Source of the DNA: Mxb001 sp049317345
Lineage (GTDB): Bacteria > Actinomycetota > Actinomycetes > S36-B12
Direction of reading: 5' to 3'
NCBI GenBank assembly: GCA_049317345.1
Contig: JBMOIL010000049.1
Coordinates: 1 to 15,673, forward strand
DNA length: 15,673 nucleotides
Below are positions 6,887 through 14,036 of the stretch, one piece after another; the stretch's first letter is position 1, and each line of letters starts with the position of its first letter. The notes beneath the pieces are model-generated. The model was not told the origin of the DNA and ran no database searches. It saw nothing but the letters and a program-made list of their open reading frames with translations. A program made the position numbers and the translations under genes.

Positions 6887-8398
6887 GTGCCCGTCCCCAC
6901 ACCCGATCTCGACGCCGGACGGCGGGCCCGAGACCTGGACCTCCTGGCTTCGGGTCACGTCCCCGACCTGCTGGTCATCGGAGGCGGCATCACGGGATGC
7001 GGAGTGGCCCTCGACGCGGCGAGCCGGGGGCTCGACGTCGCTCTCGTCGAGTCCCATGACCTCGCTTTCGGCACATCGAGGTGGTCGAGCAAGCTCGTCC
7101 ACGGCGGCCTGCGCTACCTCGCACACGGCGATGTCGCGGTCGCATGGGAGAGCGCCGTCGAGCGTTCGCGTCTCATGACGGCGATTGCCCCGCATCTCAT
7201 CCGTCCGCTCCCCCACGTCATGCCACTCGATCCGGATCCGAAGCAGCGCACCCTCGTGCGGGCCGGCCTGCGGGCTGCCGACGCACTGCGCGCAGCAGCG
7301 GGTACGCCGCGCCGGGTGCTCCCGCGTCCGCGATCGATCTCGGCCTCGCAGGCCCAGCATCTGGTGCCGGCGTTGGACAGCCGCGCCCTCACCGGGGCCA
7401 CCGTCCACTGGGACGGTCAGCTCGTCGACGATGCTCGCCTCACAGTCGCGGTAGCACGCACAGCCGCGGCCTACGGCGCGCGCATCATCACGAGAGCCTC
7501 GGCCTCGCAGGTCACCGGCTCCGGGGCTCACGTGCGGACCGAGGATGGCGCCGAATGGGATCTGCGCGCGCGCCACGTCATTGTGGCGGCGGGAGTGTGG
7601 ACGCAGGATCTGGATCCGCACACACCGCTCACGACCTCGCGCGGATCCCATGCACTCCTGCACCCCGAAGCCCTCGGTCACCCGCGGGCGGCACTGACCG
7701 TCCCGGTGCGCGGCGAGCGCGGACGCTTCGTCTTCGCCCTCCCCACTCTCGACGGCCCTGTCATCGCCGGGATCACCGACGAACCCGTCTCGGGGCCGAT
7801 CGCCGACGTCCCGGCCGCCCCCGAGTCCGACATCGCCTGGATCCTCGAGCACCTCTCCACCGCGCTTCAGCGACCGCTGACCGCTGATGACGTGATCGGC
7901 ACCTACGCGGGCCTTCGCCCCCTGGTGGGCGAGCCGGGCGGTCAAGACACCGCCGACATCTCGCGACGACACCTGGTCGAGCGTCGACCCGAGGGCCATG
8001 TCGTCGTCACCGGGGGCAAACTCACGACCTATCGGCGCATGGCCCAGGACGCTGTCGATGCGCTGGGTGTGCCTGCACCCTGCGTGACGGCATCGCTACC
8101 GCTCATCGGTGCTCGGCCGTCTCCGACCAAAAACGCTGGTCTGCCCAGACGACTCGTCGAGCGATTCGGGTCGGAGGCTGGGCGCATAGCCGCGTACGCC
8201 GACGACGATCCGCGTCTCCTGGATCCCGTCGCCGAGGGGGTGCCGGCGCTCGGGGTCGAGGTCGTGCACGCCGTGCGCAATGAAGGAGCACTCGACGTCG
8301 ATGACGTGCTCGAGCGGCGCACGCGCATCGGCACGCTTCCCTCAGCGGCTGAGCGCGCGCGCGAACGCGTCACGCAGATCTTCGACGGTGCGCGATGA
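6887..8398 (+). CDS. glpD: FAD-dependent glycerol-3-phosphate dehydrogenase/oxidase
   Basis: GlpD oxidises sn-glycerol-3-phosphate to dihydroxyacetone phosphate at the inner face of the membrane, passing electrons to quinone (dehydrogenase) or oxygen (oxidase). The 503-residue product has the Rossmann FAD motif LLVIGGGITGCGVALD (28-43), the family signature SSKLVHGGLRYL (67-78), AGVWTQDLDP (235-244) and the C-terminal FAD contact VTGGKLTTYRR (374-384). It is slightly short for the family but complete. The GTG at 6887 puts the FAD strand at the usual distance from the N-terminus; upstream in-frame codons would overlap the divergent oxidase. It is the first gene of a plus-strand unit, with the azlC start overlapping its stop (ATGA). 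No glycerol kinase or facilitator is next to it, so a role in lipid precursor or glycerophosphate turnover is as likely as growth on glycerol. Confidence 0.95.
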   Translation: MPVPTPDLDAGRRARDLDLLASGHVPDLLVIGGGITGCGVALDAASRGLDVALVESHDLAFGTSRWSSKLVHGGLRYLAHGDVAVAWESAVERSRLMTAIAPHLIRPLPHVMPLDPDPKQRTLVRAGLRAADALRAAAGTPRRVLPRPRSISASQAQHLVPALDSRALTGATVHWDGQLVDDARLTVAVARTAAAYGARIITRASASQVTGSGAHVRTEDGAEWDLRARHVIVAAGVWTQDLDPHTPLTTSRGSHALLHPEALGHPRAALTVPVRGERGRFVFALPTLDGPVIAGITDEPVSGPIADVPAAPESDIAWILEHLSTALQRPLTADDVIGTYAGLRPLVGEPGGQDTADISRRHLVERRPEGHVVVTGGKLTTYRRMAQDAVDALGVPAPCVTASLPLIGARPSPTKNAGLPRRLVERFGSEAGRIAAYADDDPRLLDPVAEGVPALGVEVVHAVRNEGALDVDDVLERRTRIGTLPSAAERARERVTQIFDGAR

Positions 8399-9078
8399 CG
8401 ACCGAGCACCGCCGCGCGATCCTGGGCGATGCCCTCGCCCTTGGAGTGGGCACGGGCGTCTACGCCATTTCCTTCGGCGCCCTCGCCGTGGCTGCCGGAC
8501 TCAGCGCCTTGCAGGCCCAGGCCCTGTCGTTGCTTATGTTCACGGGGGCATCGCAGTTCGCCCTGATCGCCGTGGTCGCCTCGGGCGGCAGTGCCGCGGT
8601 CGCTATCGCCACCTCCACCCTGGTCGGCACGCGCAATGCGTTCTACGCCGTGGCCATGGCGCCGGTCCTCGATGCGCGCGGACCGCGTCGTCTCCTCGCC
8701 GCTCAGGCGACGATCGACGAGTCGACCGGCATGGCGGCGCGCTACGAGGGCGATCGCAGTTCCGCGCGGCTCGCGTTCTGGGCCACCGCCGGTGCCATCT
8801 ACGTGCTGTGGAACCTCGGCACGCTGATCGGCGCACTCGGCGCGGGACTCCTCGAGGATCCCAACACCTTCGGCCTTGATGCAGCCGCACCCGCCGCCTT
8901 CCTCGCTCTCGTGTGGCCGAGACTCACGTCGTGGCCGATGCGCGCGGTCGCGATCGTCTCGCTCGTCCTGGCGGTGGCGCTCTCTCCCTTCCTTGGCGCG
9001 GGCCTCCCCGTCCTTGTCGCGGGTGCGGGCGGCATCGTCGTCGGCCTCGCTCTCGGCGCGCGAGCTCGGGAGTCATGA
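8395..9078 (+). CDS. azlC: AzlC-family branched-chain amino acid exporter, large subunit
   Basis: AzlC and AzlD form a two-part membrane exporter; characterised members (B. subtilis AzlCD, C. glutamicum BrnFE) export branched-chain amino acids or their analogues. The 227-residue protein has the family hallmarks: GVYAISFGALAVAAGLS near residues 21-37, LLMFTGASQFALIAVVASGG (46-65), and GTRNAFYAVAMAP (78-90). About six to seven hydrophobic segments are visible, and the C-terminus is a glycine-rich helix. Its ATG at 8395 overlaps the glpD stop by 4 bases, so it is translated by coupling. Being directly followed by azlD confirms the assignment. The substrate is inferred only from the family, and the linkage to glpD is unusual. 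Confidence 0.93.
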   Translation: MTTEHRRAILGDALALGVGTGVYAISFGALAVAAGLSALQAQALSLLMFTGASQFALIAVVASGGSAAVAIATSTLVGTRNAFYAVAMAPVLDARGPRRLLAAQATIDESTGMAARYEGDRSSARLAFWATAGAIYVLWNLGTLIGALGAGLLEDPNTFGLDAAAPAAFLALVWPRLTSWPMRAVAIVSLVLAVALSPFLGAGLPVLVAGAGGIVVGLALGARARES

Positions 9079-9386
9079 TGTGGCCGACGATCCTCATCGC
9101 CTCCGGCGCGGCGTACGCACTCAAGCTCATCGGCTACGTCGTCCCGCAGCGGTGGCTCGATACACCGACGTCACGCCGCGTCACCGCACTCATCCCGGTG
9201 GCGCTGCTGTCTGCACTCATCGGTATCTGGACCCTGGTCGATGGCTCCACCATCACCATCGACGCCCGGGTGCCCGGAGTCCTTGCCGCATTGGTGGCGC
9301 TGCTGCTGCGCGCACCGTTCCTGGTCGTGATCGTGACCGCAGCGGCGGTGACGGCAATCGTGCGGGCCCTGGGCTGGCTCCCGTGA
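9075..9386 (+). CDS. azlD: AzlD-family exporter small subunit
   Basis: This small hydrophobic protein of 103 residues is the partner of AzlC in branched-chain amino acid export. About four membrane segments are visible (roughly 4-21, 37-54, 66-78, 82-98), with a TSRRVTALIPVALLSAL stretch typical of the family. The ATG at 9075 overlaps the azlC stop (ATGA). An in-frame ATG follows directly at 9078, and the GGGAG at 9068-9072 is better spaced for that second ATG (5 bases rather than 2), so the true product may be 102 residues. Its stop in turn overlaps the GTG of the next gene. Confidence 0.92.
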   Translation: MMWPTILIASGAAYALKLIGYVVPQRWLDTPTSRRVTALIPVALLSALIGIWTLVDGSTITIDARVPGVLAALVALLLRAPFLVVIVTAAAVTAIVRALGWLP

Positions 9387-9922
9387 GGCGGCCGGTCTTC
9401 TGGTTCCTGTGGCCGGCGGCCACTCCGGGCCCGCTCGATGAGGCTGCCGCGCAGACGAAGTGGGCGAGGGTGTGCGGGAGAGGGCCGTGGCGCTGGGGCT
9501 TCCTTATCGTGTGCACCGTGGCGGTGGTGACGCTGTCTTCCGCGGCCCTCGCCGTAGTCGTGGCTCAGCCCGGCTGGCTCGCCCTGGTCCTCACCGTGGT
9601 CGTCGTCATCCCGCTTATCGCGCTCCTCGCCCGGGCGTGGGTCGCGGGCACCTACGTGAGCGATCACGGCATCAAGGTGTCGCGGATCCTCTCCACGGAG
9701 GCAATCCCGTGGGCGACGGTCGTTGCGGTCGGATCGATGCAGCGCAGCCGCTGGCTCGGCACTCCCCTGCCCATCCCCGGCACCACCGTGACGATCAGCG
9801 ATGCCACCGGCCAGGAGAGGGACACTCACATCGAGACAGCCTCACCTGACCTCTGGCTGCGACCCCAGGCCTTCGATGCTGCACGTGATCGCCTCCGCAC
9901 CTGGCTCCGCGAGACGCGCTAG
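9383..9922 (+). CDS. Small membrane protein with a bacterial PH-like domain
   Basis: This 179-residue protein begins with a short Trp-rich cytoplasmic segment, then has two membrane helices (about 38-60 and 66-86) and a C-terminal beta-rich domain. The run AGTYVSDHGIKVSRILST followed by EAIPWATVVAV (about 88-116) is the usual opening of the bacterial PH family (bPH), where a 'G-I-x-V' strand precedes an 'IPW' strand. Such proteins are common in actinobacteria and their function is unknown. The GTG start at 9383 overlaps the azlD stop by 4 bases, so it is the fourth gene of the glpD unit. It ends 3 bases before the stop of the opposing gene. There is no Shine-Dalgarno, which fits coupled translation. 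Confidence 0.8.
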   Translation: MRRPVFWFLWPAATPGPLDEAAAQTKWARVCGRGPWRWGFLIVCTVAVVTLSSAALAVVVAQPGWLALVLTVVVVIPLIALLARAWVAGTYVSDHGIKVSRILSTEAIPWATVVAVGSMQRSRWLGTPLPIPGTTVTISDATGQERDTHIETASPDLWLRPQAFDAARDRLRTWLRETR

Positions 9923-9925
9923 GCG

Positions 9926-10372
9926 TCAGCCGCTCGTCACCTGCCAGAGGCGCTGGGCCTCACGCATCGCGGCACGCGCGCGCCGACGGTCGCGCGCAGC
10001 ATCCTGAGCGAGGCCGAAGCGGTACCACGATGCCCAGTCCTCCGGTCGCTCGTCGACGCGCTCACGCTCTGCCGCCAGGAAGCGCTGAGCGTCCTCGGTC
10101 ACGATGCGTCCCGACGGCATCCGTGCGAAGTCGTCGACGGGAAGGTCGCCCTGGGCGGCGAGTTGCGCGCCCATTGCCTGCATGGCGTAGCCGAAGGCGA
10201 TCTCGCGCCACACCACCCAGGCACCCACGATGGGGAGCGCGAAGACGGCCACGCCGAGGAGCACCCCGGTCACCTCGCCCGAGGTCACGAGAGCCCAGCC
10301 ACGGACACCGGCGAGGACGAGATACGCCGCCACGGCAGCGGCGAGCAGCCATGCCCAGCGACGCGGAGTCAT
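9926..10372 (-). CDS. Small membrane protein with a TPR-like C-terminus, downstream of dapB
   Basis: This 148-residue protein has two membrane helices (about 5-22 and 34-55), then a soluble helical tail. The segment ERPEDWASWYRFGLAQDAARDRRRARAAMREAQRLW (about 108-143) has the spacing of a tetratricopeptide repeat pair, ending near the C-terminus. Function is unknown. A small transmembrane protein next to dapB is also known from mycobacteria (from memory, Rv2772c beside Rv2773c dapB), so it may be a conserved partner of this locus. The ATG at 10372 lies 13 bases after the dapB stop, within a 13-base direct repeat. No Shine-Dalgarno is visible, so translation probably depends on reinitiation after dapB. 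It is convergent with the PH-like gene, with only 3 bases between stops. Confidence 0.8.
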   Translation of the reverse strand: MTPRRWAWLLAAAVAAYLVLAGVRGWALVTSGEVTGVLLGVAVFALPIVGAWVVWREIAFGYAMQAMGAQLAAQGDLPVDDFARMPSGRIVTEDAQRFLAAERERVDERPEDWASWYRFGLAQDAARDRRRARAAMREAQRLWQVTSG

Positions 10373-10397
10373 CGATCGAGAGAGGTCATCGATCGAG
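10368..10397. repeat. 13-base direct repeat across the dapB stop and the next start
   Basis: GTCATCGATCGAG occurs at 10368-10380 and 10385-10397 (period 17). On the minus strand the first copy holds the dapB stop within an ATGA, and the second copy supplies the ATG of the downstream gene. Confidence 0.85.
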
Positions 10398-11129
10398 GAG
10401 GGCTTCGAGGCCCACCGTGAGCCCGGGACGATCAGCCACCGAGCGCACGGCCAGCAGGACACCGGGCATGAAGGATGCTCGGTCGAGGGAGTCGTGACGC
10501 AGGGTGAGCACTTCTCCGGGATTGCCGAGGAGCACTTCTTCGTGTGCGACGTGGCCGCGGACACGCACGGCGTGCACGCGCACCCCGGAGACATCTGCAC
10601 CACGCGCACCCTCGAGGGCACGGTCGGTGGCATCGGGGGAAGGTGCCACTCCCGCGTGGCGTCGCGCTTCGGCGATCGCCTCAGCCGTGTGGGTCGCCGT
10701 ACCCGACGGCGCATCCAGCTTGTCGGGGTGGTGCATCTCGATGACTTCGACGGACTCGAAGTAGGGGGCCGCCTCGCGCGCGAAGCGCATGAGCAGCACA
10801 GCGCCCAGGGCGAAGTTGGGAGCGATGACGACGCCTACGCCGGGGTGCGCAGCAAGCAGGCTTCGTACCTCCTCGAGGTGGATCTCACCGAAACCCGTGG
10901 TGCCGACGACGACATGGATGCCCTGCGAGATGCAGTGCCGCAGCGTCGCCATGACGGCATCCGGGGTCGTGAAGTCCACGGCGACCTGGACTCCTGAGCC
11001 CTCAAGACGCATGAGGGGATCGCCGATATCGATCACGGCGGCCACGTGAAGGCCGTCCGCCGCATCAACGGCTCGGACGACCTCGGAGCCCATGCGCCCG
11101 GCGGCGCCGACAACTCCCACCTCGATCAC
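10386..11129 (-). CDS. dapB: 4-hydroxy-tetrahydrodipicolinate reductase DapB
   Basis: DapB reduces the DapA product with NAD(P)H to tetrahydrodipicolinate in the lysine/diaminopimelate pathway. The 247-residue product has the nucleotide-binding motif VGAAGRMG (7-14), VVVGTTGF (73-80), APNFALGAVLLMRF (about 103-116), and the substrate-binding catalytic signature EMHHPDKLDAPSGTA (131-145), followed by the VRVRGHVAHEEVLLG strand. Length is typical of the actinobacterial form. The start is GTG at 11129: it gives the nucleotide fold the right N-terminus, and no Shine-Dalgarno precedes it. Instead TAGGCT lies exactly 6 bases upstream, a good TANNNT -10, so the mRNA is probably leaderless. It lies about 9.5 kb from dapA in this window and is divergent from the secreted hydrolase across 72 bases. 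Confidence 0.97.
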   Translation of the reverse strand: MIEVGVVGAAGRMGSEVVRAVDAADGLHVAAVIDIGDPLMRLEGSGVQVAVDFTTPDAVMATLRHCISQGIHVVVGTTGFGEIHLEEVRSLLAAHPGVGVVIAPNFALGAVLLMRFAREAAPYFESVEVIEMHHPDKLDAPSGTATHTAEAIAEARRHAGVAPSPDATDRALEGARGADVSGVRVHAVRVRGHVAHEEVLLGNPGEVLTLRHDSLDRASFMPGVLLAVRSVADRPGLTVGLEALLDR

Positions 11130-11135
11130 GTAGCC

Positions 11136-11141
11136 AGCCTA
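11136..11141 (-). promoter_or_regulatory. Probable leaderless -10 element for dapB (TAGGCT)
   Basis: TAGGCT on the minus strand ends 6 bases before the GTG at 11129 and matches TANNNT fully. No clear -35 box or Shine-Dalgarno is present. It is the clearest of the leaderless-type signals in the window. Confidence 0.5.
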
Positions 11142-11189
11142 GTGGGGGCCCAGGGCGGCTCCGGGGGTGCAACACGAGCCGCGGCCCTC

Positions 11190-11195
11190 CATGAT
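11190..11195 (+). promoter_or_regulatory. Possible leaderless -10 element for the secreted hydrolase (CATGAT)
   Basis: CATGAT ends 6 bases before the ATG at 11202. It differs from TATGAT only at the first base. No Shine-Dalgarno precedes the ATG. Confidence 0.4.
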
Positions 11196-11201
11196 GACGG
11201 C

Positions 11202-12728
11202 ATGCGCATGAGCCTGCCCACCCTCGCCCTCGTCTCCTCCGGTGCCCTCGTGGCCGGCCTGCTCGTCGCGGCGGCACCTCCCGCTGTCGCCGAGTCGCGG
11301 GTGACCGTGCCACTCCCGACGGTCGAAGCCATCCCCGGGAGCACGATCTTCACCGGTGCATTGCAGAAGCTCGCGCCTCGCGGCTACCTCGAACGCGAAT
11401 ACGCCGTCACCGTGGCTAATCCGCAGGTCTACACCTATGTCGGCGATACGACGCAAACCACGGTGACCCCGGCGGCGGAGGGCAACTACCGCAGCCGCTT
11501 CATCGTGCGCATGCCCTCGGACCCCGCGAAGTTCAATGGCCGCGTCCTGGTCGAGATGATGAACACGACGGCCTCTGTCGACCTTGACATCGCATGGCAG
11601 CAGGCGCACGACTACCTCATGCGAGATGGCTGGGCCTACGTCGGCATCACGGTGCAGCAGACAGGCCTCCGCGCGCTCTCCGGATTCAAGCGCCAGCCAG
11701 ACCGCTACAAGGGCCTCAGCCTCAACCTCATGACACCCGCGGCCGCCAGCGACCCATCCAATGGCCTGCGCGATCCGTCGGTCGCCTGGGATCTCACGTC
11801 CCAGGTGGGAGCGCTCATCGCCCGCGAGGGCACCACCAGTCCGCTCGCGGGATACGACGTGGAGTCGGTCTTCCTCACCGGTCAGTCCCAGATGGCCGGC
11901 TACGCGGTCACATACGTCAATGCCATTCACCCGCGCCACCAGGTTTTCGATGGCTTCCTCGTGGCCTACCGGGGCACCCGGGCGACGAATCTCCAGTACG
12001 CCGCTCCCGTGGATGGCGCCGTCCCCAGCACGAGCGGGTCGGTCGCGCAGCGTCGCATCTCGGCCGGCGGAGCACCCGCGATCAACCTCCAGACGGAGAC
12101 CGATCCCCCGGGATTTCCCTCGGGTGACGACGTGGCCGTCTGGCGAGCAGACGCTGACGAGCCCACCGATCGCTTCCGCCTCTGGGAGGTCGCGGGCTCC
12201 TCGCACAACGACAGGCACGGTGCCGAGCAGGCACTCGGCGTGCTCACCCGCGACTACGGGCTGAGCTTCGCCCCGGCGTGCGACTGGCAGGGCGCCATGG
12301 GGGTCAATGACTTCACCATGCGGTTCGCCTGGCACAGCGCGCTCGAGGGGCTCGCCGCATGGCATGAAATGGGCACGGCGCCGGCGAGCGTCAAGCGCAT
12401 CGCCCGTGTGGACGGCGACGTCGCCCGTGACAGTCGCGGCAATGCTCGCGGCGGGCTGCGCCTGTCACGCATAGATGTGCCTGTCGCCACGTATGGACCC
12501 TTCAGCACCGGCGGGCTCTTCTGCAACCTCACCGGTTGGCAGAAGCCCTTCAGCCGTGCAGCGATTCAGCGCATGTATCCGACGACAGCCGACTACGTGG
12601 GCGAGGTGCGCACGGCGGCTCAGGCGGATGTCGACGCGAGAATTCTCCTGGCCGACGATGCCGCAACGCTCGTGAAGCTGGCCGCGCGCGGGCCCGCGGC
12701 TGAGGGCAGGACGATCAAGAAGTACTAG
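11202..12728 (+). CDS. Secreted alpha/beta-hydrolase-domain protein
   Basis: This 508-residue exported protein looks like the large alpha/beta-hydrolase-domain family sometimes called Abhydrolase_10. An N-terminal signal peptide is clear: MRMSLPTLAL, a hydrophobic core, and an AVA-ES cleavage site near residues 30/31. The nucleophile elbow is probably VFLTGQSQMAG (223-233) with Ser229, a variant of G-x-S-x-G. Candidate acids lie around TETDPPG (298-304), and the candidate His is in AGSSHND (331-337, His335). Cys360 and Cys441 could form a disulfide outside the cell. The substrate is unknown; an ester or amide is plausible. ATG 11202 is favoured, with ATG 11208 possible; upstream codons would extend beyond the signal peptide. 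It is divergent from dapB, and its stop overlaps that of the M16 peptidase gene. Confidence 0.82.
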   Translation: MRMSLPTLALVSSGALVAGLLVAAAPPAVAESRVTVPLPTVEAIPGSTIFTGALQKLAPRGYLEREYAVTVANPQVYTYVGDTTQTTVTPAAEGNYRSRFIVRMPSDPAKFNGRVLVEMMNTTASVDLDIAWQQAHDYLMRDGWAYVGITVQQTGLRALSGFKRQPDRYKGLSLNLMTPAAASDPSNGLRDPSVAWDLTSQVGALIAREGTTSPLAGYDVESVFLTGQSQMAGYAVTYVNAIHPRHQVFDGFLVAYRGTRATNLQYAAPVDGAVPSTSGSVAQRRISAGGAPAINLQTETDPPGFPSGDDVAVWRADADEPTDRFRLWEVAGSSHNDRHGAEQALGVLTRDYGLSFAPACDWQGAMGVNDFTMRFAWHSALEGLAAWHEMGTAPASVKRIARVDGDVARDSRGNARGGLRLSRIDVPVATYGPFSTGGLFCNLTGWQKPFSRAAIQRMYPTTADYVGEVRTAAQADVDARILLADDAATLVKLAARGPAAEGRTIKKY

Positions 12729-14029
12729 TCGGGCAGTTCATCGAAGGGCCCGATGGCGGCGTACGTCGGGGACTCGGAGAGCAGTTCGCCGGCCAGAGCA
12801 CTGATGTCGTCCGACGTCACCGCGTCGATGCGCGCGACGATGTCGTCGATGGAGGGAATCTCTCCGTAGAGCAGCTCGCCCTTGGCGATGCGGCTCATGC
12901 GCGATCCGGCGTCCTCCTGGCCCAGCACGACGCTTCCGCGCAGTTGCCCGCGCCCGCGACGCAACTCCTCGTCGCCGAGTCCGCTCTGGGCGACATCGGC
13001 GATGACTTCGTGGGTCACCTCGAGTACGTCGCGCAACTTGTCCGGTAGGCAGCCGACGTAGACGCCGGTGTAGCCCGTGTCGGCGAAGCTCGACACGAAG
13101 GAGTAGACGGAGTAGGCAAGGCCCCGTTCCTCGCGCACGCTTTGGAAGAGCCTGCTGGACATGCCACCGCCGAGTGCGGCGTTGAGTACGCCGAGGGCAT
13201 ATCGGCGTTCGTCCGTGCGGCGGACGCCTCCGAGTCCGAGCACCAGGTGCGCCTGCTCGGACGGGCGATGCATGACGGCGCGGGTGCCTCGCCCCGGCGC
13301 CGCGGGGGCACGGCGCGTGGCAGGGCGAGTCACCGGCTCTCCCGGGACGTCGGCGCCGCGGAATGCGGTCCGCACACGCTCGACCACCTCGTCGTGGTCC
13401 ACCGCGCCAGCAGCAGCCACGACCATGCGTGGGGCGACGTAGTGCCGGCGGTAGAAGCTTCTGATGCCCTGTGGCGTGAGCGCTTCCAGTGAATCCTGGG
13501 TGCCGAGAATCGGCCGGCCGAGTGGGCCGTCGCCGTAGTGGGTGCGCATGTAGAGGTCGTGAACGGTGTCGCCGGGATCGTCGTCGTTCATGGCGATCTC
13601 TTCGAGGATGACCTCTCGCTCACCCTCGATGTCACCCGCGTCAAGCCTGCCGTTGAGCACGACATCGCACACGGTGTCGATGGCCAGCTCGGTGTCATCG
13701 TCGAGGACGCGCGCGTAAAAGCAGGTGTACTCCTTGGCGGTGAAGGCGTTCATCTCGCCGCCGACAGCCTCGATCGGCGCCGTGATCTCCCAAGCGCTGC
13801 GCGTCTGCGTCCCCTTGAAGAGCAGATGCTCGAGGAAGTGCGCCGCGCCGGTCTGGCGTGGGGTCTCATCGCGAGACCCCACGCCGATCCAGGCTCCAAA
13901 GGAGACCGAGCGCACTCCGGGCACGGACTCCGTGACGACACGCAGGCCATTCGGCAGAGTCGTGCGTCGCACGACCGCGCCATCGGCACCCTCGAGGAGG
14001 GTGCGCGTGAGGGCCCTGCGCGCCGTCAT
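12725..14029 (-). CDS. M16-family zinc peptidase (processing-peptidase-like)
   Basis: This 434-residue protein belongs to the M16B group, the size of a single mitochondrial-processing-peptidase-like subunit. The inverted zinc motif HFLEH is at residues 64-68 (ligands His64 and His68, catalytic Glu67), and the third ligand is probably Glu144 in ILEEI, at the standard distance of about 76 residues. The second half carries the non-catalytic domain, with GGGMSSRLFQSVREERGLAYSVYSF as the characteristic Arg/Tyr segment. Substrates are unknown; the actinobacterial homologue beside pnp is named PepR in mycobacteria. ATG 14029 lies 7 bases after the pnp stop on the same strand, so it is very likely co-transcribed with pnp. 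A start upstream would lie inside pnp and add an Arg/Ser-rich tail unlike the family. The 3' end overlaps the stop of the opposing hydrolase gene by 4 bases. Confidence 0.95.
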   Translation of the reverse strand: MTARRALTRTLLEGADGAVVRRTTLPNGLRVVTESVPGVRSVSFGAWIGVGSRDETPRQTGAAHFLEHLLFKGTQTRSAWEITAPIEAVGGEMNAFTAKEYTCFYARVLDDDTELAIDTVCDVVLNGRLDAGDIEGEREVILEEIAMNDDDPGDTVHDLYMRTHYGDGPLGRPILGTQDSLEALTPQGIRSFYRRHYVAPRMVVAAAGAVDHDEVVERVRTAFRGADVPGEPVTRPATRRAPAAPGRGTRAVMHRPSEQAHLVLGLGGVRRTDERRYALGVLNAALGGGMSSRLFQSVREERGLAYSVYSFVSSFADTGYTGVYVGCLPDKLRDVLEVTHEVIADVAQSGLGDEELRRGRGQLRGSVVLGQEDAGSRMSRIAKGELLYGEIPSIDDIVARIDAVTSDDISALAGELLSESPTYAAIGPFDELPD

Positions 14030-14036
14030 CCGAGGA

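Noticed and set aside
6848..7999. A minus-strand open frame that would extend the FAD oxidase to a 927-residue protein
   Set aside because: The extra part lies antisense to glpD and looks like low-complexity shadow translation. The family N-terminus (RWGVASDAP) begins just after the GTG at 6847.
11139..12365. A 408-residue minus-strand open frame opposite the secreted hydrolase
   Set aside because: Composition is typical of a shadow frame (rich in Arg, Gly and His), while the plus strand has a signal peptide and a coherent fold.
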